Part shown: positions 29,631-39,151 of the stretch, one piece after another
How the letters are laid out: each line of letters opens with the position of its first letter
How positions within the stretch are numbered: the first letter of the stretch is position 1
Assembly (NCBI GenBank): GCA_016218415.1
Contig: JACRED010000006.1
Span: forward strand, 1 to 64,000
DNA: 64,000 nt
Reading direction: 5' to 3'
DNA from: Nitrosomonadales bacterium
Lineage (GTDB): Bacteria; Pseudomonadota; Gammaproteobacteria; Burkholderiales; Gallionellaceae
Notes under the pieces: model-generated
The model's database searches: none
Seen by the model: only the letters and a program-made list of their open reading frames with translations
Told to the model about the DNA's origin: nothing
Translations under genes and position numbers: made by a program

Positions 29631-29799
29631 GTGAAACAGAAGGGGCGGGCAATATATCAGCCATCCGGTTGAAATTCGTCATTCTCAGGCTGGACGTGGC
29701 AATGAAGTATTTTTACTGATAGATTGCGGATTGATAGATACAGGAACCCGATGCAGTGATTTTATTTGAAGCTGGCCTGGAAACAGGATCGCAAATCCC

Positions 29800-31737
29800 A
29801 TGAGCGGATATTCGGCTCCCCGTTTTGTTTCTTCCGGAAAGGCGTCGCTGGTGCCATTGCTGCTGGTGCTGATCGGCGGTGGCGCCGCCGTCGCCGCTTA
29901 CCTGCAGGCGCTGGATTACCCGTTCGTATCGGATGACATCACCTATGTCGCCGACAACGCCAGGCTTGCCGGCCTGCATGCCGGCGAACTCTGGCGACTT
30001 TTTGTCGAACCCTACAACACCATGGAGTTTCTGCCGCTCAGGGACCTCTCGTACTGGTTCGACATAAAGTTTTTCGGCATGAATCCCGCCGCTTTCCGGA
30101 TGCACAACATTTTCCTGTACCTGCTGAATCTGCCGCTGGTATACGGGGTCACGTCGGGTCTGTGGCGTTATTTCCGTCTTGCGGATGCCGCCGGCTCATC
30201 ATGGGCGGCCGCAGTGGTTACCGCCTTGTTTGCGTTGCATCCGGCCCATGCCGAGGCGGTCGTGTGGGTCAGCGGACGCAAGGATCTGCTTGCGGGCATG
30301 TTGTCGATGCTTGCTTTGTGGTTTGCGGTGCATGCAAAAAAGGGAAGCGGCTTTTCTCATCCACGTGCCGCAGCCTCATTGCTTGCATTGCTGGCGGCGA
30401 TGCTGTCCAAGGCGACTGCGGTTGCGGCGGCGCCGGTCATCGCGCTGCTTTGGGTGATGTTCTGGCGCGACACGGCTGCGCAGTACAGGCGCAACCGCCT
30501 GCTGCTGTGGCCGTCTGCTTGCCTGTTGCTGTCCGCAGGCGCCATGTTGATTTTTTCGGCGTACAGTACGGTCAAGTTCCCCGCCTATTACGGTTGGGAG
30601 ACCGCATCCAGAATGCTGGCCGTGATGGGGTGGCTGGCGCGTCTTGCCATCAGTCCGGAAGGCCGGCATTTCTTCTATCCGGTACTGGATTACCCGGGAT
30701 ACGCCGTGATGGTAGCAAGCGGGGCAATCCTGCTTGCCGCAGCTGTGCGGGGCGGATTGATGATCCTGCGCGGGCGGTCTCTGGCGGGATTCTCACTGGT
30801 TGTTTTCGTGCTGTTTTGTCTGCCCTACAGCCAGTTGATGCCCTATCAGACCCCTTCGCTGGTGACGGATCGTTTCCTGTTTCTGGGTGCATGGCCGGCT
30901 ATCCTGCTGATAGTCGTGCTGGTATGGCGTTTGGAAGGCAGTATGCGCTGGGCGCTGCTCTTCGCCATTGCGCTGCCGTGGGGATATCAGACGGTCGAGC
31001 GGGTGCGGGACTGGCGCAGTTTTTCCGCGGTGATCGATGCCGATGTCCGCGCCTATCCGGGGTATTACGTCCCGGCCTCGATGAAGATATTGCACAATTT
31101 TTATCGCGATGAACAGTACGGTGAGGCGGTAATGCGCGCAACCGCCACCGGCGTGGCGGCGCCGGAAATCAAAGTGGTCGCGACAAAACTGGTCGATGCA
31201 CTCTACGCGGTCCGTATGCCGGGAGATAATCCGGATCGTGCGATGGCGCTGCTGTGGGATTTGAGCCGGATACTGCAACGTCTTCCGGTAGAGTCCAAGT
31301 GGAATATCCCGCTGGCAGTGGTATGGGACAGGGACGCAAAGGCCGTCGAACGTGCCTGGGCCGCTTTGGTGGCGCGCTTTCCGGAGCATGCCGCATTGCG
31401 TTATAACGCGGGGCTGGGGCTGATGAATCTGCGCTATTACAACGAGGCGGCCGGCCATTTGCGCGCGGCGCTCGGATCGAACGGCCTTCCGGAATCGGTC
31501 CGGGGTGCAGCCTTCATGAATCTTGGCATAGCCCTGATCAATAGCAAACGGATCGCCGAGGCGGAAAGCCCGCTGCGTGCCGCACTGGAACAAGCGCCGC
31601 CCGATATGGGCGCCTATTGCGCGCTCTCGGTGGTTTACAGACAGACGCAACGTTACAGCGAGGCGGCGCGCGCGGACGAGAACTGCCGCAAATTTGCGCC
31701 GGCACGGAATGTCGTATCTGGGGAAGCTTCCCGATGA
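29800..31737 (+). CDS. multi-pass membrane protein with C-terminal TPR, GT-C/TMTC-like
   Basis: The 645-residue protein has about 10-12 transmembrane helices in the first two thirds and TPR repeats from about residue 520 (LRYNAGLGLMNLRYYNEAAG; AFMNLGIALINSKRIAEAES). The early acidic motif YPFVSDDITYVADN, the loop LPLRDLSYWFD and HPAHAEAVVWVSGRKDLLAG match bacterial relatives of TMTC-type GT-C glycosyltransferases. A lipid-linked sugar transferase role is inferred from fold only; donor and acceptor are unknown. Upstream DNA 29640-29799 contains a TGATAGAT direct repeat but no clear promoter. Confidence 0.8.
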   Translation: MSGYSAPRFVSSGKASLVPLLLVLIGGGAAVAAYLQALDYPFVSDDITYVADNARLAGLHAGELWRLFVEPYNTMEFLPLRDLSYWFDIKFFGMNPAAFRMHNIFLYLLNLPLVYGVTSGLWRYFRLADAAGSSWAAAVVTALFALHPAHAEAVVWVSGRKDLLAGMLSMLALWFAVHAKKGSGFSHPRAAASLLALLAAMLSKATAVAAAPVIALLWVMFWRDTAAQYRRNRLLLWPSACLLLSAGAMLIFSAYSTVKFPAYYGWETASRMLAVMGWLARLAISPEGRHFFYPVLDYPGYAVMVASGAILLAAAVRGGLMILRGRSLAGFSLVVFVLFCLPYSQLMPYQTPSLVTDRFLFLGAWPAILLIVVLVWRLEGSMRWALLFAIALPWGYQTVERVRDWRSFSAVIDADVRAYPGYYVPASMKILHNFYRDEQYGEAVMRATATGVAAPEIKVVATKLVDALYAVRMPGDNPDRAMALLWDLSRILQRLPVESKWNIPLAVVWDRDAKAVERAWAALVARFPEHAALRYNAGLGLMNLRYYNEAAGHLRAALGSNGLPESVRGAAFMNLGIALINSKRIAEAESPLRAALEQAPPDMGAYCALSVVYRQTQRYSEAARADENCRKFAPARNVVSGEASR

Positions 31738-31817
31738 GGTACGGCAGCTATGTTTCGAAATTCCCGGCAGATATGGTTAAATACCCGCCGAATCATATGC
31801 CGCGAGATATCCCCGTG

Positions 31818-32336
31818 ATGAAATCATCGATGAACGATTCCGTATTGCCGCGCGCCCCATGGCTGGGGCTGCTAATTCTGCTCTGGGTAGCCGTGCTTTT
31901 GTCCGGCTGCAAGAGTTACGGCCCCATCGGCGCGCCGAATTTCGACCCGTCCTACAGCCGCACGCTGGAAAAAAATGAGCAGTTGCTGTATGCGGCCCGG
32001 ACGGAACTGATGATAGGCACCTACATGGAAGGCGAGGAAGAACTCTTCCCGTTGCATCCCGGGATGCTGTTGCTGACCAGCGAACGCATGATGTTCGCGC
32101 CGTGGAACGAAAAGCAGCAACGCTATGAACCGACTATCTGGACGGATTATCCGCACATTGCCCAGGTCAAGATGCACAACAACATCCTGCTGCAATATAT
32201 CGCCATTATCGCGACGGACGGAAACAAGTTTACCTATATGCTGGGCCAGAAAAGTGTTGATGCCGCCTATGCCATCCTGATGGAGCAAATCGGCAAGAGC
32301 CATCCGCTCCCCAAGCCTGCGGGACCGGCCACCTGA
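31818..32336 (+). CDS. small lipoprotein with PH/GRAM-like domain
   Basis: The ORF-track start (31617) reads back through the TPR gene. An ATG at 31818 gives 172 residues with a lipoprotein signal (WLGLLILLWVAVLLSGC, lipobox LLSGC at about residues 29-33). The mature part contains LFPLHPGMLLLTSERMMFAP, reminiscent of a GRAM/PH-like fold, ending in a proline-rich tail. Specific function is not recognised. It faces the HD-GYP gene convergently with only 14 bases between stops and no visible terminator. Confidence 0.75.
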   Translation: MKSSMNDSVLPRAPWLGLLILLWVAVLLSGCKSYGPIGAPNFDPSYSRTLEKNEQLLYAARTELMIGTYMEGEEELFPLHPGMLLLTSERMMFAPWNEKQQRYEPTIWTDYPHIAQVKMHNNILLQYIAIIATDGNKFTYMLGQKSVDAAYAILMEQIGKSHPLPKPAGPAT

Positions 32337-32350
32337 GCTCGAAAGAAGTT

Positions 32351-35083
32351 TTATTCGCCGATGTTCACAGAAGAAGGCAGTTTCATGCCGTTCGCCTGCA
32401 CCACGCTGATGCAGGCTTCCACCACCGCAGGGTCGTAATGCCTGCCTTTGCCTTTCGCGATTTCTTCCAGTGCCACCGTCATGCCCAGCCCCGCACGGTA
32501 AGGCCGGTGCGAGAACATCGCCTCAACCACGTCCGCCACACTGAGGATGCGCGCGCCGAGCAATATCTCGTCTCCCTTTAATCCCTGCGGATAACCCGAT
32601 CCGTCCACGCGTTCATGGTGCTGCAACACCATCTGCGCGATCGGCCAGGGGAAGTTGATGTCTTTCAGGATGTCATAGCCGGCCTGGGGGTGGGTCTTGA
32701 TTAAGCTGAACTCGATGTCAGTGATCTTCCCCGGCTTGCTGAGTATCTCTGCAGGGATCTGGATTTTCCCCAGATCATGCACAACGCCGGCGAGATGGAT
32801 GGCATGCGCCTGTTCGTCGGACAAACCCATTTGCACGGCAATCGCCGCAGCCAGATCGGCCACCCTGACCTGGTGTCCGGCCGTATAGGGATCGCGCATT
32901 TCCACGATGCTGGCAATCGCCCGCACCGAATCTTCCAGGCTGTCCTGCAGTTGCTCAAGATGTTGCTGGCTTTGCTTCAGGGCGAGATCGCGTTCCTGAC
33001 TGGTGTGCAGCGCGCGCACGCCAAAAGCCAGATCATTCGCCATTTCTTCCAGCAGGCCAACCTCATCGGGGACGAAGGCGTTCACTTCTTCTGCATATAC
33101 CGTGAGCGCGCCAAACACTTCGCCGTTGGCCAGCGGCAGCGAGATGCTGGCGGCATAGCCGCGGTTCAGCGCCGCATTGCGCCACGACAGATGGCGCGGA
33201 TCGTTGGCGAAGTCCTGGCATAACTGCGTGGTGCCGCTGCGGATGGCGCGGCCGGTCGGCCCCATGCCGCGCTCGGTCTCCGCCCAAGTGATGTCCACGG
33301 TATCCAGGTAACCCTCATCATGGCCGGCACGCGCCACGGTTTTGATGGACTTGTTTTCATCGTGCTGCTTGTAGCCTACCCAGGCCATCCGGTAGCGGCC
33401 CAGCTCGACGATGTTCTGGCAAACGGCCTGCAGCAGCTCCGCTTCACTCGTCATGCGCGTCAGGTTGCGGTTCACTGCGCTCAGCGTGGCAAGCGCGCGG
33501 TTGGAATGGTTGAGCGCGATTTCCGCACGCTTGCGTTCGGTGATATCCCTGTCTATGCCGCGGTAGCCGCAAAACTTCCCCTCGGCGTCGATAACCGGTA
33601 TGCCGCTTGTTTCCAGGACTACCTGATGACCATCCTTATGAAGATTGGTGTTTTCGAGGTTGGTGAAGGATTTCTCTTCAGCCACTATCATGCCGAAAGA
33701 ATCCGAGACCCGTTCGGCTTCTCCGGGCGGCATTAATTCGAAAGGGGTTCTGCCGATGAATTCACCGGACTTGTAGCCGAGGGTAGGGAATAGCTGCGGG
33801 CTGATGTAGGTATAGCGGAGGTGTTCGTCAGTCTCCCAGATGATGTCGCTGGTGGTTTCGACCAGATTGCGGTAACGCAGCTCGCTGTCGCGCAGTTCTT
33901 TTTCCGCCAGCCGGCTGTCCAGCGACTGTGTGATCTGAGTGGCTATGGATTGCAACAGGGCGCGTTCCTCGTCCAGGAATGGCGATTTGCCGTCCCCGGC
34001 CGCTGCCCCGGAATAAAATACCTCAACGTGACCGTGCTCCATGCCGGACATGTATATCGTTGTCGCCAGTTTCCATTCGGTTTCCCGGAATTGGGCGGAT
34101 ACGAATGTCTGTTCACCCAGGCAGATGCGCGCACAGGTGTGTGACGGGTCCAGCCAGGCGGCGGGGATGCGCCGGACACAGGCATCGAGCACCCGGTCCA
34201 TTGCCCTGTCTTTATCCAGCAACAGATTGGTGATGTCGCGCAGGCATTCCATTTCCTTGACCCGTTCGCCCAGATCGCGGGTGTGGCGCGCCAACGCCGC
34301 CTCCACCTGTTTGCGTTCGGTAATGTCGCGCACGATGCCGATAGCGTGCCACTGGCCGCTCAATTGGGCCGCGGAAACCGTCAGCTCGACCGGAAACGCC
34401 TCGCCGCTTTTGCGCAGTGCGGTCAGCTCGAGCAGTTTGCCGACAATCGGCCCCTCGCCGCTTTCCAGGAAATGCGTGTAGCCGTGCGCAAATTCGTCCC
34501 GAGCCCCGGATGGCGCGATCAGGATATGCAGTTCCCGCCCCATCGCCTCGGCGGCGGTGTAGCCGAATATCCGTTCGGCAGCGGCGTTCCAGAACGAGAT
34601 GCGTCCGTCGGGCTCCATCATGATGATGGCGTCCTGCGCCGATTCGCTGATCTTGCGGATTTTTTCCTCGGCCATCCTGCGTTCGCGCGCGCTTTGCTCC
34701 GCCGCCAGCGCGCGCTGCACGGCAGGTCCCAGCCGTGCCAGCCGGTCTTTCAGCACATAGTCCTTGGCGCCCGCATGGATCAGCTCCACCGCCTCGATGT
34801 CGGGAAGCGCGCCGGTGACCATGATCACCGGTATTTCCGGATGGTCGCGCCGCGCTATTTCCAGCGCGGCTTTGCCGTTGAAGTCGGGCAGATGGTAGTC
34901 CGACAGGATGATGTCGGGACGGAATTCTCCGAGCGCGCGGACGTAAGCATCCCGCGTTTGCACGCGCATCACCGTGAAAGCAAGGCCGGCTTTGCGCAGT
35001 TCGTGTTCCATCAGCTCGGCATCGGTCGGCGTGTCTTCCAGCATCAGGATGCGCAACGCCTCTTTCATTTTGGCTGGCTCCAT
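32351..35083 (-). CDS. response regulator with PAS, GAF and HD-GYP domains (c-di-GMP phosphodiesterase)
   Basis: A 910-residue cytoplasmic protein expected to hydrolyse c-di-GMP to GMP. Domain order: REC (about 10-130, phospho-Asp in DIILSDYHLPDF), PAS (about 140-265), a GAF-like segment (about 270-400), PAS (about 405-525), GAF (about 540-705) and HD-GYP (about 715-890). HD-GYP metal and signature residues are present: HQVRVADL, VVHDLGKIQIP, HPQAGYDIL and HHERVDGSGYPQGL. It starts 2 bases after the Rcp1-like receiver gene and is the last gene of the kinase operon, so phosphorylation by the CHASE kinase is the likely control. Confidence 0.94.
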   Translation of the reverse strand: MEPAKMKEALRILMLEDTPTDAELMEHELRKAGLAFTVMRVQTRDAYVRALGEFRPDIILSDYHLPDFNGKAALEIARRDHPEIPVIMVTGALPDIEAVELIHAGAKDYVLKDRLARLGPAVQRALAAEQSARERRMAEEKIRKISESAQDAIIMMEPDGRISFWNAAAERIFGYTAAEAMGRELHILIAPSGARDEFAHGYTHFLESGEGPIVGKLLELTALRKSGEAFPVELTVSAAQLSGQWHAIGIVRDITERKQVEAALARHTRDLGERVKEMECLRDITNLLLDKDRAMDRVLDACVRRIPAAWLDPSHTCARICLGEQTFVSAQFRETEWKLATTIYMSGMEHGHVEVFYSGAAAGDGKSPFLDEERALLQSIATQITQSLDSRLAEKELRDSELRYRNLVETTSDIIWETDEHLRYTYISPQLFPTLGYKSGEFIGRTPFELMPPGEAERVSDSFGMIVAEEKSFTNLENTNLHKDGHQVVLETSGIPVIDAEGKFCGYRGIDRDITERKRAEIALNHSNRALATLSAVNRNLTRMTSEAELLQAVCQNIVELGRYRMAWVGYKQHDENKSIKTVARAGHDEGYLDTVDITWAETERGMGPTGRAIRSGTTQLCQDFANDPRHLSWRNAALNRGYAASISLPLANGEVFGALTVYAEEVNAFVPDEVGLLEEMANDLAFGVRALHTSQERDLALKQSQQHLEQLQDSLEDSVRAIASIVEMRDPYTAGHQVRVADLAAAIAVQMGLSDEQAHAIHLAGVVHDLGKIQIPAEILSKPGKITDIEFSLIKTHPQAGYDILKDINFPWPIAQMVLQHHERVDGSGYPQGLKGDEILLGARILSVADVVEAMFSHRPYRAGLGMTVALEEIAKGKGRHYDPAVVEACISVVQANGMKLPSSVNIGE

Positions 35084-35085
35084 GG

Positions 35086-35541
35086 TTACTTGGGCAACAC
35101 CGGCGGATGGTTCACCAGCAGCCAGTAGAGCCCAAGTTCTGACACTGTCTTGGCGAATTCGTCGAACTCCACCGGTTTGCTGATATAGCTGTTGACGCCC
35201 AGCTGGTAGCTCTCCGCCACGTCGCGATCCTCCTTGGAGGAAGTCAGCACCACCACGGGTATGGTGCGGGTGTGCTCGTCGCTCTTGACCCGCCGTAACA
35301 CCTCCATGCCGCTCACCTTGGGCAGGTGCAGGTCCAGCAGTATGACCTTGGGGCCGCTCCCCACTGGTCGCCTGACAAAGGTTCCGGTGGCAAAGATGAA
35401 ATCCAGCGCCTCGGCACCGTCCTTAACCCACACCAGCTTGTTGGCGAGATTGTTTTTTTTCAGCGCCCGGATGCAAAGCTCGGCATCGGTCGGGTTGTCT
35501 TCCACCAGCAGGATTTCCACTTCTTCTACTGCGCTATCCAT
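35086..35541 (-). CDS. single-domain response regulator, Rcp1-like
   Basis: A 151-residue stand-alone receiver. Acidic pocket [13 protein letters not shown], phospho-Asp in [13 protein letters not shown], switch Thr in VVVLTSS and Lys in [11 protein letters not shown]. The insertion after the second helix ([13 protein letters not shown]) and the C-terminal extension are typical of receivers partnered with phytochrome-like kinases. It overlaps the kinase gene by 8 bases and is followed 2 bases later by the HD-GYP gene, so it may act as a shuttle or phosphate sink in the same relay. Confidence 0.95.
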   Translation of the reverse strand: MDSAVEEVEILLVEDNPTDAELCIRALKKNNLANKLVWVKDGAEALDFIFATGTFVRRPVGSGPKVILLDLHLPKVSGMEVLRRVKSDEHTRTIPVVVLTSSKEDRDVAESYQLGVNSYISKPVEFDEFAKTVSELGLYWLLVNHPPVLPK

Positions 35542-38488
35542 GATCTTTCTCCTTGCTCGGTAAAGAAAAATAAACCGTTGCGCCCTCGTTGACCTTGCCC
35601 TCGGCCCACACCCGCCCGCCGTGGCGGGTGACGATGCGCTTGACGATAGCCAACCCTATGCCCGTTCCATCGAATTCGGTCACGCTATGCAGCCTCTGGA
35701 ACACGCCGAATAATTTATCCGAGTACTGCATGTCGAAACCCGCCCCGTTGTCTTTCACAAAATATACGGTTTCGTTTTCCCCTGCAGAACTGCCCATTTC
35801 GATTCGCGCGCCTTCCTTGGCACGGCTGAACTTGATGGCGTTGGACAGCAGGTTGACGAACACCTGGCGCATCATGGCGCGATCGCCCATGGCCGGAGGC
35901 AGATGTCCGATTTCCACTTGCAGTTCATGTCCGTCTGTGGGCCGGAGTTCCTCGCAGACTTCGCGGGCCATGCTCTCCATGTCAATCTCGGAAAAAGTCA
36001 GTTCCAGTCGCCCGGCACGGGAGAATTTCAGGATGTCGTCTATCAGTTGCCCCATCCGGCTGGTGTTGTCCCGCACCACGTTGAGCAGCCTCTTGCCCTC
36101 ACCATCCAGCTTGCCGGCGTAATCCTCCAGCAGGATATGAGAGAACCCGTCTATGGCGCGCAGCGGCGTACGCAGGTCGTGCGAAACCGAATAGGAAAAG
36201 GCTTCCAGTTCCTTATTGGCGGCTTCCAGCTCGGTGGTCCTCGCTCTTACCCGGTTCTCCAGGTCATCCTTGAGAGCGGTGAGTGCGATTTCCGCGACTT
36301 TCTGCGCGGTGATGTCATGCACCGTGCCGACCGAACGCAGCGGGTTGCCGTCTTCGCCGAAATACGTCTCGCATTTTTCATTCACGTATTTCACCCGCCC
36401 ATCTTTCATCAGCAGGCGGTGCACGATGTCGTAGGGCTTCCTGTTCTTGACCGAATCGGCATAGGCGCTATTTACCATCTCGCGGTCATCTGGATGGATA
36501 GTGTCCAGGAAAGCCTGATAGGACGCGCCGAATTGTTCCGGGTCGATCTCGAAGATGCGGTAAATCTCGTCCGACCAGGTCAGCGTATTATTCACCAGAT
36601 CAAGTTCCCAGTTGCCCAGGCGGGCAATACGTTGGGCTTCGGCCAAGCCATGTTCGCTACGCCGCAGTTGTTCATCAGCTTTCTTGCGCTCGGTGATGTC
36701 CTCCGAAATGCCGAGCAGATAAAGCGGGCTGCCGTCATCGGCAAACACCGGGATTTTTCTCGTATGCAGATAGCGCTGACCCAGAAACTTTGTGCTGATA
36801 GGCTCGTCAGCTATATCCAGCATTTCCCTGCGCGCAATAATTTCCCTGTCCTTGGAGATGAAAAAATCCGCCTGGTCCCCGGGGAAAAAATCATAATCAC
36901 TTTTCCCCAACAACTCATCCCGTGTGTAGCCGAGCAACGCTTCCCCGGCCTTGTTGAATCGGACAAACTTGAGGTCCTTTGCATCTTTGACAAACAACAT
37001 ATTGGGAAGGTGCTCTATCAGGCTGTCGAGAAAATGTTCGTTCTTGCGCAATGCCGCCTCAGCTTTGCTTCGTTCGGTTACATCCCGCGCGGCGGCAAAC
37101 ACGCCGACCACATCACCGGACTCATCGTGGTAGACGCTGGCGTTGTACAGCACCTCGGTGATATGCCCGTCCCAGTGGCGAATGGCCAGCGGATAATCGG
37201 TGACGGAACCTTTGGCGAAAACCTCGCGGTAGCCCTCGCGCGCCTTGTCCGGATCGGTGAAGTAATCGGAGAAATCCGTCGCTATCAGTTCGGAACGGCT
37301 CCTGCCGGTGACTTTCTCAGTCGCCCGGTTGACGTCGGTTATTTTGCCTTCCGCGCTGATGGTCACCAGCGGGTCCAGGCTCGCCTCGATCAGGCTGCGC
37401 GCATATTGTGACGCCTTGCGTGATTCCGCAATCAACTCATCGGCAATAAGCGCAGCGTTGCGTCGTGTATTCAGATAAGACAGCATCAGAAAAAATGACA
37501 GGATGCTCAAGCTCGCGCCTCCCACCAGAATCATCCACGCTTTGCTGTAATCAATGCCGGATACGCTGCCTTGAAGCAGGTCAAAATGTATATTCCATTT
37601 TTTCCCGTTAAAATCCAAGTGGCGCTCAAGAGTGGCAAGTACTGCGATTGATGGGGCTCCTTTCCGGTTCCCTGTGCTGCCGTACAGCAAATTATCTGGA
37701 TTGGTGTTGAGACCATCATAAACTTGCAGGCGCAGATAACTGCGCTCGGAGGCGTCCCGTCCTTTGAGCACATCATGCAATAAGTCCGCCATGCGGAATG
37801 GGCTATATACCCAGCCATACAAGGCGGCACGACGCTGCTCGACGGTTCTGACTGGCGTCGCTTTTCGGTATACCGGAACATACATCAAGGTGCCGGCCTG
37901 CACATCCTTGCCGGTTTCCTGCACCAGCATAACTTTGCCGGACAAAGAAACGATATTTTTGTCGCGTGCCTGCTCCATCGCCGCACGGCGCACCGGCTCG
38001 GAATACATGTCATAACCAAAGGCACGCAGATTGCGGTCTTTGAATGGCTCCAGGTAAATAATCGAAGAATACACATCACGCTCGCCCGCCGGACTCACGG
38101 TGTATTTTGGGAAGCCCTGCCGGCGAATTTCCGAGGTGTGCTGGGCTAACCTGTGTTTGGGGATCAGCAGAGAAAACCCCAGGCCCTGGATCCCATTGAA
38201 GTGCTGGTCGATTTCCACACGTTCTGAATATGCATGCCACTCATTGCGATCAACGCTGTCCGAAGCATCGAATAATGCCGCACCACCCAACAGCACCTGC
38301 TTGTGCGCTTGCAAACGTCCTTCGATCTTGAGTTGGATTGCGTCGCAATCAGAAGCAAACTGGCGCTGCACGACCAAGTCGATATCCGACTTAACCGAGT
38401 AGCCGAAGTATCCCGTGGCAAGCAAACCGACCAACAGAATCAGCCACGCACCTTTGTTGCTCCTTGGGATGGAGTGCCAGTCAGACAT
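35534..38488 (-). CDS. CHASE-PAS-PAS-PAS sensor histidine kinase
   Basis: A 984-residue inner-membrane kinase. TM1 about residues 14-32 ([17 protein letters not shown]), periplasmic CHASE domain about 70-285, TM2 about 310-332, three PAS domains (about 350-470, 475-600, 605-725), then HisKA with [16 protein letters not shown] and HATPase with [15 protein letters not shown] and [12 protein letters not shown]. The Cph1-like HisKA/HATPase type fits the adjacent Rcp1-like receiver. CHASE domains sense extracellular small ligands; the ligand here is unknown. It heads the kinase-receiver-HD-GYP operon. Confidence 0.95.
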   Translation of the reverse strand: MSDWHSIPRSNKGAWLILLVGLLATGYFGYSVKSDIDLVVQRQFASDCDAIQLKIEGRLQAHKQVLLGGAALFDASDSVDRNEWHAYSERVEIDQHFNGIQGLGFSLLIPKHRLAQHTSEIRRQGFPKYTVSPAGERDVYSSIIYLEPFKDRNLRAFGYDMYSEPVRRAAMEQARDKNIVSLSGKVMLVQETGKDVQAGTLMYVPVYRKATPVRTVEQRRAALYGWVYSPFRMADLLHDVLKGRDASERSYLRLQVYDGLNTNPDNLLYGSTGNRKGAPSIAVLATLERHLDFNGKKWNIHFDLLQGSVSGIDYSKAWMILVGGASLSILSFFLMLSYLNTRRNAALIADELIAESRKASQYARSLIEASLDPLVTISAEGKITDVNRATEKVTGRSRSELIATDFSDYFTDPDKAREGYREVFAKGSVTDYPLAIRHWDGHITEVLYNASVYHDESGDVVGVFAAARDVTERSKAEAALRKNEHFLDSLIEHLPNMLFVKDAKDLKFVRFNKAGEALLGYTRDELLGKSDYDFFPGDQADFFISKDREIIARREMLDIADEPISTKFLGQRYLHTRKIPVFADDGSPLYLLGISEDITERKKADEQLRRSEHGLAEAQRIARLGNWELDLVNNTLTWSDEIYRIFEIDPEQFGASYQAFLDTIHPDDREMVNSAYADSVKNRKPYDIVHRLLMKDGRVKYVNEKCETYFGEDGNPLRSVGTVHDITAQKVAEIALTALKDDLENRVRARTTELEAANKELEAFSYSVSHDLRTPLRAIDGFSHILLEDYAGKLDGEGKRLLNVVRDNTSRMGQLIDDILKFSRAGRLELTFSEIDMESMAREVCEELRPTDGHELQVEIGHLPPAMGDRAMMRQVFVNLLSNAIKFSRAKEGARIEMGSSAGENETVYFVKDNGAGFDMQYSDKLFGVFQRLHSVTEFDGTGIGLAIVKRIVTRHGGRVWAEGKVNEGATVYFSLPSKEKDHG

Positions 38489-38541
38489 GGCAACACCCGA
38501 CAGTTTTATTCGCTGGAAATATCATTTGATTACCCTTGATC

Positions 38542-39033
38542 TCAGCCTGCCACATGGGCGAAATACACATTCATGATGGACGATTCCTGCGATCTGACAT
38601 GCCGGTTCTCGAAGTCGCGGGTTAATTCCGGGCCGTGGGTCTGCAAATTGTATTGCGGTATCGTTGTGCCGACCGGGTAGGAGACGCTCTTGCACTTGAG
38701 GTTGTTCACCTTGCTGACGCCGTTGTCGCGCCGGACCTGGATAACGCCGGTGAATTTGTTGTCGTCTCCCATCTTGCCGATGACGTGGTAGCCGTGCTTC
38801 AGGGAATTCAGCGTCTGGTGGGGATAGGGCAGGCCGAAACTGAATTTATGCAGAGGGTGAATCGCGAAAATATATTCCTTGCCGGTCTCCGGTGCTTTTG
38901 TAGTGAATTCCGGCCCGGACGATTTGGCAGCCTCGTTTTGTCCACGTGCGGCCAATGCGAACGCAGCTGCCAGAATCAGCGCGTATCCCGCCGCGATCAA
39001 GGCAGTGATTGTATTGCTCGCCTGATTGAGCAT
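38542..39033 (-). CDS. unknown membrane-anchored periplasmic protein
   Basis: A 163-residue protein with one N-terminal hydrophobic helix (ITALIAAGYALILAAAFALAA) followed by a polar, presumably periplasmic part (HPLHKFSFGLPYPHQTLNS). No domain is recognised. A good SD (gaggtg) precedes the ATG. It sits between the EAL-like and CHASE kinase genes on the same strand, so it could be an accessory of the signalling island, for instance a periplasmic partner for the CHASE sensor; that is conjecture from position only. Confidence 0.7.
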   Translation of the reverse strand: MLNQASNTITALIAAGYALILAAAFALAARGQNEAAKSSGPEFTTKAPETGKEYIFAIHPLHKFSFGLPYPHQTLNSLKHGYHVIGKMGDDNKFTGVIQVRRDNGVSKVNNLKCKSVSYPVGTTIPQYNLQTHGPELTRDFENRHVRSQESSIMNVYFAHVAG

Positions 39034-39151
39034 GACGACACCTCATTGAGTCAAGCCGGATTTTTACAAGCCATCCGGTTACCGGGGGCAGGTTATCACG
39101 GCGCCGGGTAAAGCGTAATACGGTTTACCCTGCGCAATTGCCAGGGGGCGA

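Noticed and set aside
29722-29745. TGATAGAT direct repeat before the TMTC-like gene as an operator
   Set aside because: Only two 8-base copies in AT-rich DNA, with no further support.
35903-37411. 502-codon plus-strand ORF opposite the histidine kinase
   Set aside because: Antisense shadow of a well-supported kinase gene.
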